The notes beneath the pieces are model-generated. The model was not told the DNA's origin, did not search any database, and was given only the letters and a program-made list of their open reading frames with translations. A DNA stretch of 56,667 nucleotides from Rhodovulum marinum. GTDB taxonomy: Bacteria; Pseudomonadota; Alphaproteobacteria; Rhodobacterales; Rhodobacteraceae. Made by a program: the position numbers and the translations under genes. The stretch covers positions 1 through 56,667 of the forward strand of contig NZ_SLXP01000019.1 in assembly GCF_004343075.1 (NCBI RefSeq), read 5' to 3'. Numbering within the stretch: the first letter of the stretch is position 1; every line of letters starts with the position of its first letter. This document shows positions 17,675-27,371 of the stretch, in pieces.

Positions 17675-18226
17675 TCAGGCCGCGCGCCACGCCCCGCTCT
17701 CCAGCCCGTCCAGCGTCCAGTCGCCGACCCGGGATCGGATCAGCCGCAGCGTCGGGTGGCCCACCGCGGCCGTCATCCGGCGCACCTGCCGGTTGCGGCC
17801 CTCGGTAATCGTCAGTTCGATCCAGCAATCTGGCACCGACTTGCGGAACCGCACCGGCGGGGTGCGGGGCCACAGGCCGGGGGGCGCGCCCTCGATCCGG
17901 CGCACTTTCGCGGGGCGCGTGGGCCCGTCCTTAAGCGTGACGCCCCCCCGCAGCGCCTCCAGCGCCGCGTCGCTGGGGAGGCCCTCGACCTGCACCCAGT
18001 AGGTTTTCGCCATCTTGTTGCGCGGGTTGGCGATGCGCGCCTGCAGCCGCCCGTCATCGGTCAGCACCAGCAACCCCTCGCTGTCGCGGTCCAGCCGCCC
18101 GGCGGGATAGACGCCGGGGATGTCGATGAACTCGGCCAGGGTGCGGCGGTCGGGCCGGGGCGGGCCGTCATCGGTGAATTGCGACAAGACCCCCCAGGGC
18201 TTGTTGAACAGGATCACCCGGCTCAC
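17675..18226 (-). CDS. RluE/RsuA-family 23S rRNA pseudouridine synthase
   Basis: This 183-residue protein starts [17 protein letters not shown], has the catalytic aspartate in [18 protein letters not shown], and ends with [23 protein letters not shown]. Lack of an N-terminal S4 domain and the short length fit RluE, which modifies 23S rRNA near position 2457 in E. coli. The GTG start overlaps the stop of the upstream ABC gene (GTGA), giving coupled translation of two apparently unrelated functions. Confidence 0.88.
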   Translation of the reverse strand: MSRVILFNKPWGVLSQFTDDGPPRPDRRTLAEFIDIPGVYPAGRLDRDSEGLLVLTDDGRLQARIANPRNKMAKTYWVQVEGLPSDAALEALRGGVTLKDGPTRPAKVRRIEGAPPGLWPRTPPVRFRKSVPDCWIELTITEGRNRQVRRMTAAVGHPTLRLIRSRVGDWTLDGLESGAWRAA

Positions 18227-19167
18227 GCCGCGCCCTTGGACGAGGTCAGTTCGACGAACACGTCTTCCAGGTCGGGTTCCTGGGTGGCGATGTCGCGGAT
18301 CGTGATGCCCGCCGCGCGCACCGCCTCGATCACCGCCCCGGTGGGAATTTCCCGCCGCCGATAGGTGAAACACAGCGCCCCGTCGCGCCGCTGGCAGGTG
18401 TCCACGCCGCCCGGCATCTCGGGCAGGTCCGTCACCGGATCGTCGGGATGGATCACCAGCGTCTTCGCGTCCATCCGGCCGACCAGCGCGGCGGTGGAAT
18501 CCCGCGCGATCACCTCGCCGTTGTTGATGATCGCGATTTCCTCGCACATCTGCTCGGCCTCTTCCAGGTAATGGGTGGTCAGGATGATCGTGGTGCCCAT
18601 TTCCTCGTTCAGGCGGCGGATATTGGTCCACAGCATCTGGCGCAGCTCGATATCCACCCCCGCCGTGGGCTCGTCCAGCACCAGAACCTGCGGGCGATGC
18701 ACCAGCGCCTTGCCCAAGAGCAGCCGCCGCCGCATCCCCCCCGACAGGTTGCGCGCATAGGCATCCGCCTTGTCCTCCAGCCCGATCGCCTTCAGGACCC
18801 GGTCGGTGATGCGCTGCGATTTCGGCACGCCATACAGCCCCGCCTGCACCTCCAGCGCGGCGCGCGGGGTAAAGAACGGGTCGATGTTCAATTCCTGCGG
18901 CATCACCCCGATGGACGCCCGCGATTGCCGCGGGTTCACGTCCTGGTCGAACCCCCAGATCCGCACGCGCCCGCTGGTCTTCAGTACCAGCCCGGCCAGG
19001 ATGTTGATCAGCGTCGACTTGCCCGCGCCGTTCGGCCCAAGCAGGCCAAAGATCGACCCCGCCGGGATATCCAGGTCGACGCCCTTCAGCGCCTCCTTGG
19101 GCGGTTGGCTGCCGCTTGCGGCATAGGTCTTTCGCAAGCCCTCGATCTCGATCGCGTTTCCGCCCAT
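18223..19167 (-). CDS. ABC transporter ATP-binding protein (YadG/drug-export-like)
   Basis: In this 314-residue ATPase, Walker A is [15 protein letters not shown], the signature is [15 protein letters not shown], Walker B is [17 protein letters not shown] and the switch His is in [13 protein letters not shown]. The C-terminal extension resembles YadG and other exporter-type ATPases. The start at [10 protein letters not shown] is chosen for homology; in-frame ATGs lie 36 and 45 bases upstream. No permease gene adjoins it on either side, unusual for this group, so its membrane partner must be encoded elsewhere. Confidence 0.88.
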   Translation of the reverse strand: MGGNAIEIEGLRKTYAASGSQPPKEALKGVDLDIPAGSIFGLLGPNGAGKSTLINILAGLVLKTSGRVRIWGFDQDVNPRQSRASIGVMPQELNIDPFFTPRAALEVQAGLYGVPKSQRITDRVLKAIGLEDKADAYARNLSGGMRRRLLLGKALVHRPQVLVLDEPTAGVDIELRQMLWTNIRRLNEEMGTTIILTTHYLEEAEQMCEEIAIINNGEVIARDSTAALVGRMDAKTLVIHPDDPVTDLPEMPGGVDTCQRRDGALCFTYRRREIPTGAVIEAVRAAGITIRDIATQEPDLEDVFVELTSSKGAA

Positions 19168-19265
19168 TTCCCTGCCTCTGCCGCTTGCCCGTCGCGGGTC
19201 CATCGCTATCATGCCCCCCGATCTAAGGCGACCCCGTCGCCCCCGCAACGCGTGGAGCCCCTGCC

Positions 19266-19466
19266 ATGACCCCAGACGCCCCCGAAATGCCCGACGCCCC
19301 CGAGACCGAGATCGTCAGCACCTGGCGCGTGGCCTGTGATGGCTCCGGCCCGGCGCTGGGCCATCCGCGGGTCTGGCTGCAGATCCCGCGCGACACCGGC
19401 GTGGTCGAATGCGGCTATTGCGACAAGCGGTTCATCCACGAAAGTTTCGCCGACAAGGCCACCTGA
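19266..19466 (+). CDS. CHCC-type zinc-finger protein (NDUFS6-like zf-CHCC)
   Basis: This 66-residue protein has one zinc site built from [15 protein letters not shown] and [10 protein letters not shown] (C-H-C-C order). This fold is shared with the NDUFS6/13-kDa accessory subunit of alphaproteobacterial and mitochondrial complex I. The N-terminus is Pro/Glu-rich. The stop overlaps the start of the next gene (TGATG). Confidence 0.85.
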   Translation: MTPDAPEMPDAPETEIVSTWRVACDGSGPALGHPRVWLQIPRDTGVVECGYCDKRFIHESFADKAT

Positions 19467-20275
19467 TGCTGCCCGCGCCGGTCCCGGTTCGGATCGACGG
19501 CCAGGAGATCGCCACCCGCGTGATGGGGCAGGGGCCGGCGCTTGTGCTGATCCACGGCACGCCGTTCTCGTCCCATGCCTGGCACCGCATCGCGCCGGTG
19601 CTGGCGGTGCGCCACACCGTCTACATGTACGACCTTCTGGGCTATGGTGCCTCGGCCAAGCCCGCGGGCGACGTGTCGCTGGGCGTGCAGAACGGGGTTC
19701 TGGCGGGGCTGTTCGCCCATTGGCAACTGGATGCCCCCGGCGTGATCGCCCATGATTTCGGCGGCGCGACGGCACTGCGCGCACACCTGCTGGACGGGCT
19801 CGACTATGACCGGCTGCTCTTGATCGACCCGGTGGCGCTGCGCCCCTGGGGCAGCCCCTTCGTCGCCCATGTCCGCCACCACGAGGCCGCCTTTGCCGGG
19901 CTGCCGGAAGATATGCACCGGGCGATGCTGGCGGCCTATCTCCGCACGGCCAGCCACGCGGGGCTAACCGACGCCGCACTTGCCCCTTACCTTGCGCCCT
20001 GGCTGGGCGCGGCGGGGCAGGCGGCCTTTTACCGGCAGATCGCCCAGATGGACATGGCCTTCACCGACGAGGCCGAACCGCTTTACCCGTCGCTGCGCTG
20101 CCCCGTCCGGCTGCTCTGGGGCGAACAGGACGGCTGGATTCCCGTCGTGACCGGCGACCGCCTTGCCCAAACCCTGCCCGGCTGCCGCCTGGTGCGGGTG
20201 CCGGGCGCGGGCCACCTGGTGCAAGAGGATGCGCCCGAGGCGATCCTCGCCGCCGCGCTGGACTTTTTCGGCTGA
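19466..20275 (+). CDS. Alpha/beta hydrolase with aspartate nucleophile (haloalkane-dehalogenase/epoxide-hydrolase-like)
   Basis: This 269-residue hydrolase has an HGTPFSSHAW oxyanion loop. The nucleophile elbow reads VIAHDFGGATA, with Asp where esterases have Ser, as in haloalkane dehalogenases and epoxide hydrolases. The later acid is in LLWGEQDGWIP and the catalytic His in GAGHLVQED. Covalent Asp-ester chemistry on a halogenated or epoxide substrate is therefore likely; the substrate is not known. Its start overlaps the zinc-finger gene stop, and a DsbA-like gene follows after 3 bases. Confidence 0.85.
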   Translation: MLPAPVPVRIDGQEIATRVMGQGPALVLIHGTPFSSHAWHRIAPVLAVRHTVYMYDLLGYGASAKPAGDVSLGVQNGVLAGLFAHWQLDAPGVIAHDFGGATALRAHLLDGLDYDRLLLIDPVALRPWGSPFVAHVRHHEAAFAGLPEDMHRAMLAAYLRTASHAGLTDAALAPYLAPWLGAAGQAAFYRQIAQMDMAFTDEAEPLYPSLRCPVRLLWGEQDGWIPVVTGDRLAQTLPGCRLVRVPGAGHLVQEDAPEAILAAALDFFG

Positions 20276-20278
20276 GCC

Positions 20279-21052
20279 ATGGCGAACCGGGCACGCCGCA
20301 ATCTGCTTTGGCTGGGGGGCATCGCGCTGGCCTATCTCGCGCTGGCTCGCGGGCCGGGTCTTGTGCGCCGCGCCTTCCCGCCCGCGTTCCCCTTCCAGGA
20401 TATCCCCGGCCTGCCCGGCTTTCGCCGGATCGCGCGGGGCGATGTCACCGCCGCGCCGCCGCTGCTGATCGGGCTCGACCCCGACGCGCCGCGCGCCCCG
20501 GGGCCGGGGCTGGACGCGTTGCGCGCCGATCCCTGCACCGCCCTGTTCGGCGGCGCACAGGGCGGCGGCCCGGTGCCCGTGGCCTATTTCTCCGACGTGC
20601 GCTGTCCCTGGTGCCGGGTTCTGACGCCGCTTCTGCTGGACCGCGCCGGGGGCGCGGCCCCCGCGATCCGGCTGGCCTGGCACCCGTTGCCGCTGCTGGG
20701 CGAAACCTCGGTCATCGCGGCCCGCGCGGCCATCGCCGCCGAGGCGCAGGGCGCGGGCGCTGCCGTCCATGCGCGTCTGTCGGGCACGCGGCTGGTGCCG
20801 ACGCCCGCCGCGCTGCGCCGGCTTGCCGGGGAAACCGGCATCGACCCCGACCGCCTGCTGGCCGACATGACCGCCCCCCGGGTGGACGACCGCCTTGCCG
20901 TCAGCCGCGGCCTTGCCGATCTGTTCGGCTTTCCGGGCACGCCCGCGCTGGTGATCGGGCGCACCGCCGTCCTGGGCCGGATCGCGGCCGCCGACCTGGA
21001 CCGCCTGATCGCGCTCGAGGCGTCCGAGGCCGCGACCGCCCCCTGCGCCTGA
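20279..21052 (+). CDS. Membrane-anchored DsbA-like thioredoxin-fold protein
   Basis: This 257-residue protein has an N-terminal membrane anchor (RRNLLWLGGIALAYLALARG) after Arg residues, then a periplasmic thioredoxin-fold domain with the active-site CPWC (YFSDVRCPWCRV, about residue 105) and the cis-proline loop FPGTPALVIG. A further cysteine occurs in the ADPCTALF segment. It is probably an oxidoreductase for protein disulfides. It is the third gene of a short operon with the zinc-finger and hydrolase genes. Confidence 0.82.
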   Translation: MANRARRNLLWLGGIALAYLALARGPGLVRRAFPPAFPFQDIPGLPGFRRIARGDVTAAPPLLIGLDPDAPRAPGPGLDALRADPCTALFGGAQGGGPVPVAYFSDVRCPWCRVLTPLLLDRAGGAAPAIRLAWHPLPLLGETSVIAARAAIAAEAQGAGAAVHARLSGTRLVPTPAALRRLAGETGIDPDRLLADMTAPRVDDRLAVSRGLADLFGFPGTPALVIGRTAVLGRIAAADLDRLIALEASEAATAPCA

Positions 21053-21111
21053 CGACTGGAAGCGGCCGCCGCTTCGTGGCAAACCGGGGGCGCACAGCGA
21101 AGGGGGCGAAC

Positions 21112-23925
21112 ATGAGCGGGACGTTCGGCAAGGGCTGCCATCTGCATCTGATCGACGGATCGGCCTTCATCTTCCGGGCCTTCCACGCGCTGCCCCCGCT
21201 GACGCGGAAATCCGACGGGCTGCCGGTGGGCGCGGTCTCGGGCTTCTGCAACATGATCCACAAATATGTCGAGGATAACGCCGGCCCCGATGCGCCGACC
21301 CATGTCGCGGTGGTGTTCGACAAGGGCAGCCACACCTTCCGCAACGACCTTTACGATCAATACAAGGCCAACCGCGACGCGATGCCCGAGGACCTGCGCC
21401 CGCAGATCCCGCTGACCCGCGAGGCGACCCGCGCCTTCAACATCGCCTGCATCGAGAAAGAGGGCTATGAGGCCGACGACATCATCGCCACCCTGACCCG
21501 CCAGGCGGTCGAGGCAGGCGGCCGCGTGACGATCATCAGTTCCGACAAGGACCTGATGCAGCTGGTGGGCAATGGCGTCGAGATGCTGGACGCGATGAAG
21601 AACCGTCGCATCGGCGTCGAGGAGGTCGAGCAGAAATTCGGCGTGGGCCCCGATCGCGTGGTCGACGTGCAGGCGCTGGCCGGCGATTCCGTCGACAACA
21701 TCCCCGGCGCACCGGGGATCGGCATCAAGACCGCCGCGCTGTTGATCCAGGACTATGGCGACCTGGAAACCCTTCTGGACCGGGCCGAAGAGATCAAGCA
21801 GCCCAAGCGCCGCCAGACCCTGATCGAGAACCGCGCGCAGATCGAACTGTCCAAGAAACTGGTGACGCTGGACGCGGCCACGCCGCTGGATTTCACGCTG
21901 GACGACCTCGAGGTGAAGGAGCCCGACGCGGAAACCCTGCTGGGCTTCCTGACGCAGATGGAATTCCGCACGCTCACCAAGCGCATCGCGGATGGCCTGG
22001 GGGTCGAGCCGCCGGTCATCGCCGATACCAACCCGGCCGGGGCCAACCCCGCCGACGAACCCGCCGCGCCGTCGACCCTGCCCTTCACGCCTGACAATTA
22101 CGAATGCGTCCGCGACGCCGCGGCCCTTCAGGCATGGATCGACCGCGCGAATGCCCGCGGCTGGGTCGCCGTCGATACCGAAACCACCGGGTTGGACGAG
22201 ATGCGCTGTGACCTCGTGGGCATTTCTCTGGCGGTGGAACCGGGCGCGGCCTGCTACATCCCGCTGGGCCATCGCGGCGCGGGGGATGACCTGTTCGGCA
22301 GCGACGCGCTGGCCGAGGGGCAGATGCCGCTGAACCAGGCGCTGGAGATGCTGAAACCGCTGTTGCAAGACCCGGCGGTGATGAAGATCGGCCAGAACAT
22401 GAAATACGACGCCAAGGTTCTGGCCCGCTACGGCATCGACATCGCCCCCATCGACGACACCATGCTGATGTCCTACGCGATGAACGCGGGCCTGCATGGC
22501 CATTCGATGGACGCCCTGTCCGAACGCTACCTGTCCCACGACCCGATCCCGATCAAGGACCTGATCGGCTCGGGCAAATCCGCGATCACCTTCGACCGCG
22601 TGCCCATCGACGAGGCGGTGAAATACGCCGCCGAGGACGCCGACATCACCCTGCGCCTGGCGCACCTGTTCAAACCCCAGCTGCACCAGCGCAAGGTCAC
22701 GACCGTCTACGAAACGCTTGAACGCCCGCTGGTCCCCGTTCTGGCGCAGATGGAGATGACCGGCATCAAGGTCGACCGCGACACGCTCAGCCGTATGTCG
22801 AACGCGTTTGCCCAGAAAATGGCGGGGCTGGAGGCCGAGATCCACGAACTTGCCGGGGAAACCTTCAACGTCGGCAGCCCCAAGCAGCTTGGCGAAATCC
22901 TGTTCGACAAGATGAGCCTTCCCGGCGGCAAGAAGGGCAAGACCGGCGCCTATGCCACCGGCGCCGACGTGCTGGAGGACCTGGCCGCCGAGGGCCACGA
23001 CCTGCCCGCCCGCGTGCTGGACTGGCGCCAGCTTTCCAAGCTGAAATCCACCTATACCGACGCGCTGCAGGACCACATCAACCCCGACACGGGCCGCGTG
23101 CATACCTCTTACGTCATCACCGGCGCGGTGACCGGGCGGCTGGCCTCGACCGACCCGAACCTGCAGAACATCCCCGTCCGCACCGAGGAAGGCCGGCGCA
23201 TCCGCGAGGCCTTCGTCGCCGAGGACGGCAAGGTTCTGGTCTCCCTCGACTATTCCCAGATCGAGCTGCGGATTCTCGCCCATGTCGCGGGCATCGACGC
23301 CCTGAAACAGGCCTTCCGCGACGGCCAGGACATCCACGCGATGACCGCGTCGGAAATGTTCGACGTGCCGATGGACCAGATGACCCCGGAAATCCGCCGC
23401 CGGGCCAAGGCGATCAATTTCGGGGTGATCTACGGCATTTCCGGCTTTGGCCTTGCCCGCAACCTGCGCATTCCGCGGGCCGAGGCGCAGGGCTTCATCG
23501 ACCGCTATTTCGAGCGCTTCCCCGGCATCAAGGATTACATGGATGCGACCGTCGCCTTCGCCAAGGATCGCGGTTACGTCCAGACCCTGTTCGGGCGCAG
23601 GATCCACACGCCCGAGATCGGCGCCAAGGGGCCGCAGGCGGGCTTTGCGAAACGTGCCGCGATCAACGCGCCGATCCAGGGCACGGCGGCCGATATCATC
23701 CGCCGCGCGATGATCCGCATGCCCGACGCGATCGCCGATCTGCCGGCGAAGATGCTGTTGCAGGTGCATGACGAACTGATCTTCGAGGTGGACAAGGGCG
23801 CCGAGGCCGACACCATAAAGGCCGTGCGCAAGGTGATGGAGCGCGCCGCGCTGCCCGCGGTCGCACTCGACGTGCCGCTGGTGGTGGATGCGGGGCAGGG
23901 GGCGAACTGGGCCGAGGCGCATTGA
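21112..23925 (+). CDS. polA: DNA polymerase I
   Basis: This 937-residue polymerase has the 5'-3' exonuclease domain in residues 1-290 (GSAFIFRAFHALPPLTR, YEADDIIATL, GDSVDNIPGAPGIGIKTAA). The 3'-5' proofreading domain follows with D355 and E357 (VDTETTG), NMKYDAKVL and YAAEDADITL, all key residues present. The polymerase domain carries motif A D713 (SLDYSQIELR), the O-helix RRAKAINFGVIYG and motif C VHDE with D887. It is full length. A very long antisense frame overlaps it but is only a codon-usage shadow. Confidence 0.98.
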   Translation: MSGTFGKGCHLHLIDGSAFIFRAFHALPPLTRKSDGLPVGAVSGFCNMIHKYVEDNAGPDAPTHVAVVFDKGSHTFRNDLYDQYKANRDAMPEDLRPQIPLTREATRAFNIACIEKEGYEADDIIATLTRQAVEAGGRVTIISSDKDLMQLVGNGVEMLDAMKNRRIGVEEVEQKFGVGPDRVVDVQALAGDSVDNIPGAPGIGIKTAALLIQDYGDLETLLDRAEEIKQPKRRQTLIENRAQIELSKKLVTLDAATPLDFTLDDLEVKEPDAETLLGFLTQMEFRTLTKRIADGLGVEPPVIADTNPAGANPADEPAAPSTLPFTPDNYECVRDAAALQAWIDRANARGWVAVDTETTGLDEMRCDLVGISLAVEPGAACYIPLGHRGAGDDLFGSDALAEGQMPLNQALEMLKPLLQDPAVMKIGQNMKYDAKVLARYGIDIAPIDDTMLMSYAMNAGLHGHSMDALSERYLSHDPIPIKDLIGSGKSAITFDRVPIDEAVKYAAEDADITLRLAHLFKPQLHQRKVTTVYETLERPLVPVLAQMEMTGIKVDRDTLSRMSNAFAQKMAGLEAEIHELAGETFNVGSPKQLGEILFDKMSLPGGKKGKTGAYATGADVLEDLAAEGHDLPARVLDWRQLSKLKSTYTDALQDHINPDTGRVHTSYVITGAVTGRLASTDPNLQNIPVRTEEGRRIREAFVAEDGKVLVSLDYSQIELRILAHVAGIDALKQAFRDGQDIHAMTASEMFDVPMDQMTPEIRRRAKAINFGVIYGISGFGLARNLRIPRAEAQGFIDRYFERFPGIKDYMDATVAFAKDRGYVQTLFGRRIHTPEIGAKGPQAGFAKRAAINAPIQGTAADIIRRAMIRMPDAIADLPAKMLLQVHDELIFEVDKGAEADTIKAVRKVMERAALPAVALDVPLVVDAGQGANWAEAH

Positions 23926-23991
23926 GGGGGGCGCCAGGGGCAGGGCGCGGGCCCGGGCCCGATACCCCGCGCCGCGGTTAGGGCGGGATCT

Positions 23992-24014
23992 GAGTATTTG
24001 GGCCAAGAAAAAGG
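23992..24014 (+). repeat. Intergenic hairpin repeat, tail-only copy F
   Basis: GAGTATTTGGGCCAAGAAAAAGG matches the tail of copy C (GAGTATTTGGACCAAGAAAAAG) but lacks the two hairpins. It lies 66 bases after the polA stop, in a convergent gap. Confidence 0.6.
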
Positions 24015-24048
24015 GCCGATCCGCCGGAATCCGCGTTGAACGCGTCGC

Positions 24049-24822
24049 CTAGCCGGCCGGGGCGGCGGGGGCGGGCGCGATCCAGCCCAGCCCGTCTTCG
24101 GTGCGGCCCCGCGGGCGGTATTCGCCGCTGACCCAGCCCGCATAGCCGTCCGTGTCCAGCCGCGCGAAGAACGCCGGGTAGTCGATCGCGCCCCGGTCGG
24201 GGTCATCGCGCGCGGGGGCTGCCGCGACCTGCACATGCGCCGCGCGTGCCCCCATCCGCGCCCAAAGGCCCATGACGTCGCCCGCGATCCGCTGCGCGTG
24301 GTAGGCGTCGAATTGCAGGTGCAGGTTGGGCCGGGCCAGCGTGTCGAGAATCTTTGCCGCGTCGTCGAAACGCGCCAGGAAATAACCGGGCATGTCGAAC
24401 GGGTTGATCGGCTCGATCGTGAAACTTTGCGCGGGTGCGCTGTCGGCGGCCCATGCGACGTTCCCCAGATAGGTCTGCCGCGCCTCCGCCCCGGCGGCGC
24501 ACCCGGCCAGCAGGTGGACCTGCGCCGCCCCCAGCCGCGCGGCCAGATCGGTGGCCCGCCGCACGCCCTCGCGGAACCGCGCGGCCTGTCCGGGCAGGGC
24601 CGCGAACCCCCGCTCGCCCGCCGCCCAGTCGCCCGCCGGCGTGTTGATCAGGGCCAGCTGCAGCCCCTCGCCCGCCAGCCGCGCGGCGATCTCGGCCGGG
24701 TCGTGGTCATAGGGAAACAGGATCTCCACCGCCTCGAATCCCGCCGCCCGCGCCGCGGCGAACCGGTCCAGGAACGGCCGTTCGGTGAACAGGAAGTCCA
24801 GGTTGGCACAGAACCGGGGCAT
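24049..24822 (-). CDS. Hydroxypyruvate-isomerase-like TIM-barrel protein
   Basis: This 257-residue xylose-isomerase-like TIM barrel has the Hyi pattern MPRFCANLDFLFTERPFLDR, GFEAVEILFPYD, IEPINPFDMPGYF, LQFDAYHAQR and the final SGEYRPRG. Metal-binding Glu and Asp positions are kept. Hydroxypyruvate to tartronate semialdehyde is the known reaction of E. coli Hyi in glyoxylate use; here glyoxylate could come from glycolate oxidase at 33.8 kb. The last 18 residues are an Ala/Pro tail. It starts 6 bases after the DUF1285 gene stop, so the two form an operon. Confidence 0.85.
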   Translation of the reverse strand: MPRFCANLDFLFTERPFLDRFAAARAAGFEAVEILFPYDHDPAEIAARLAGEGLQLALINTPAGDWAAGERGFAALPGQAARFREGVRRATDLAARLGAAQVHLLAGCAAGAEARQTYLGNVAWAADSAPAQSFTIEPINPFDMPGYFLARFDDAAKILDTLARPNLHLQFDAYHAQRIAGDVMGLWARMGARAAHVQVAAAPARDDPDRGAIDYPAFFARLDTDGYAGWVSGEYRPRGRTEDGLGWIAPAPAAPAG

Positions 24823-24828
24823 GGGCGC

Positions 24829-25431
24829 TCAGGGCAGTTCGGCCGCCGGGATCACGGGGAAGAACGCCCCGCCCGACCACAGGCCGAACCACGTCTCGCC
24901 CGCGTGCATCTTGTGCGTGCCGATATCGACCAGCCGGTAGAAACTCTTGCGGTCGATCCGCGCCTCCAGGTTGCGCCGCACCAGCACGTAGGGTGCCGGT
25001 TCCCCGGTCTCGGGGTCGCGCTCCACCCGGATCGGGTGCCCGGGCCCCGCCGCCACCCGGTCGCCGACATTGGTGGTAAAGGTCAGAACCTGGTCCGCCC
25101 CCGCGCCCGCGCGCTCGAAATCGACCGCGACGAAGGGCACGTCGTCCACGGTGATTCCCACCTTTTCCACCGGCGTGACCAGGAAATACCGCTCGCCCTC
25201 GCGTTTCAGGATGGTCGAGAACAACCGCACCAGCGGCGCCCTGCCGATCGGCGTGCCCAGGTAGAACCACGTCCCGTCCCGCGCGATCCGCATGTCCAGG
25301 TCGCCGCAAAACGGCGGGTTCCACGAATCAACCGGGGGTAGTTTGCCGCCCGCGGCCGCCGCGCGGGCGGTTTCGGCCAGCCTGTCTGCGTCGGGTTTCA
25401 CGATCATTTGTGCCGCCTTGGTTTTTGCCAT
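24829..25431 (-). CDS. DUF1285 family protein
   Basis: This 200-residue soluble protein has the family pattern LPPVDSWNPPFCGDLDMRIA, GTWFYLGTPIGRAPLVRLFS, YFLVTPVEKVGI and DVPFVAVDFE. The function is unknown; it is common in Alphaproteobacteria and often sits beside the MoxR operon, as here (divergent, 60-bp gap). It is upstream of and close to the Hyi-like gene. Confidence 0.85.
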   Translation of the reverse strand: MAKTKAAQMIVKPDADRLAETARAAAAGGKLPPVDSWNPPFCGDLDMRIARDGTWFYLGTPIGRAPLVRLFSTILKREGERYFLVTPVEKVGITVDDVPFVAVDFERAGAGADQVLTFTTNVGDRVAAGPGHPIRVERDPETGEPAPYVLVRRNLEARIDRKSFYRLVDIGTHKMHAGETWFGLWSGGAFFPVIPAAELP

Positions 25432-25491
25432 TTGTGGCGCGCGCGATATGTGTCGATACTAGTCCCATATATGACCGAAGGGAGAGATGTC

Positions 25492-26495
<1,004 letters not shown>

Positions 26496-26499
<4 letters not shown>

Positions 26500-27371
26500 G
26501 CGATCCCGCCACCCTGCGCGCCCGCGCCGAGGGCCTGGCCGAGGCGCTCCCGCCGCTTCTGGCGGATGCCGAGCACTTGGCGCAGGCCGTCATCCTGGGC
26601 GAACACGGGCGGCGGCGCGCGGGGCTTGGCGACGAGTTCTGGCAATACCGGCCCGCCCATGCGGGCGACGAGGCGCGGATGATCGACTGGCGCCGGTCGG
26701 CGCGGTCGGATGCCCATTTCGTGCGGGAAAAGGAATGGCAGGCCGCGCAAAGCGTGCTGATCTGGGTGGACGATTCCGCCTCGATGGGCTTTTCCGGCGA
26801 CAAGACCCACCCCACCAAGGCCGAGCGGGCGCGGGTGCTGGCGCTGGCCGTGGCGGTGCTCCTGACCCGCGGCGGCGAACGTGTGGGCCTGTCGGGCACC
26901 GGCCTGCCGCCCCGGCGCGGGCCGCTGCAACTGTTGCGCATGGCCGAGGTTCTCTCCGGGGCGCAGGGCACGGCCGATTACGGCGCGCCCGATGCGCGCG
27001 GCATGGCGCCCCATTCCCGCGCGGTGTTCCTGTCGGATTTCCTGGGCGATCTCGCCCCCGTCGAAAAGGCGCTGACCGAGGCCGCCGACCGCGACATCAA
27101 GGGCGCGCTGGTGCAGGTTCTCGACCCCGCCGAAGAGGCGTTCCCCTATGACGGGCGCACCATCTTCGAAAGCATGGGCGGCAGCCTGCGCCACGAAACG
27201 CTCAAGGCGGGCGACCTGCGCGGCCGCTATCTGGCCCGGCTGGCCGAACGCAAGGCGCGCCTGGCCGACCTGGCACGCGCGACCGGCTGGCACTATTCGA
27301 CCCACCACACCGGCGAGGGGGCGCAGGGCGCGCTGTTGTGGCTCTATCGCGCGCTGGAGCGGGTGCGCTGA
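26496..27371 (+). CDS. DUF58 domain protein (MoxR partner with VWA-like MIDAS)
   Basis: This 291-residue protein has the DUF58 signature EFWQYRPAHAGDEARMIDWR-like (about 48-67) and a metal-ion-dependent adhesion motif DDSASMGFS (about 92). It has no membrane segment. DUF58 proteins are the standard partner of MoxR ATPases. The GTG start overlaps the moxR stop by 4 bases, and its own stop overlaps the next start (TGATG). Confidence 0.9.

Noticed and set aside
20584-24006. 1140-codon minus-strand open frame opposite polA
   Set aside because: It is the antisense of a complete polA with all catalytic motifs. The translation is His/Asp/Gln/Gly-rich without domains, as expected from high-GC third positions.
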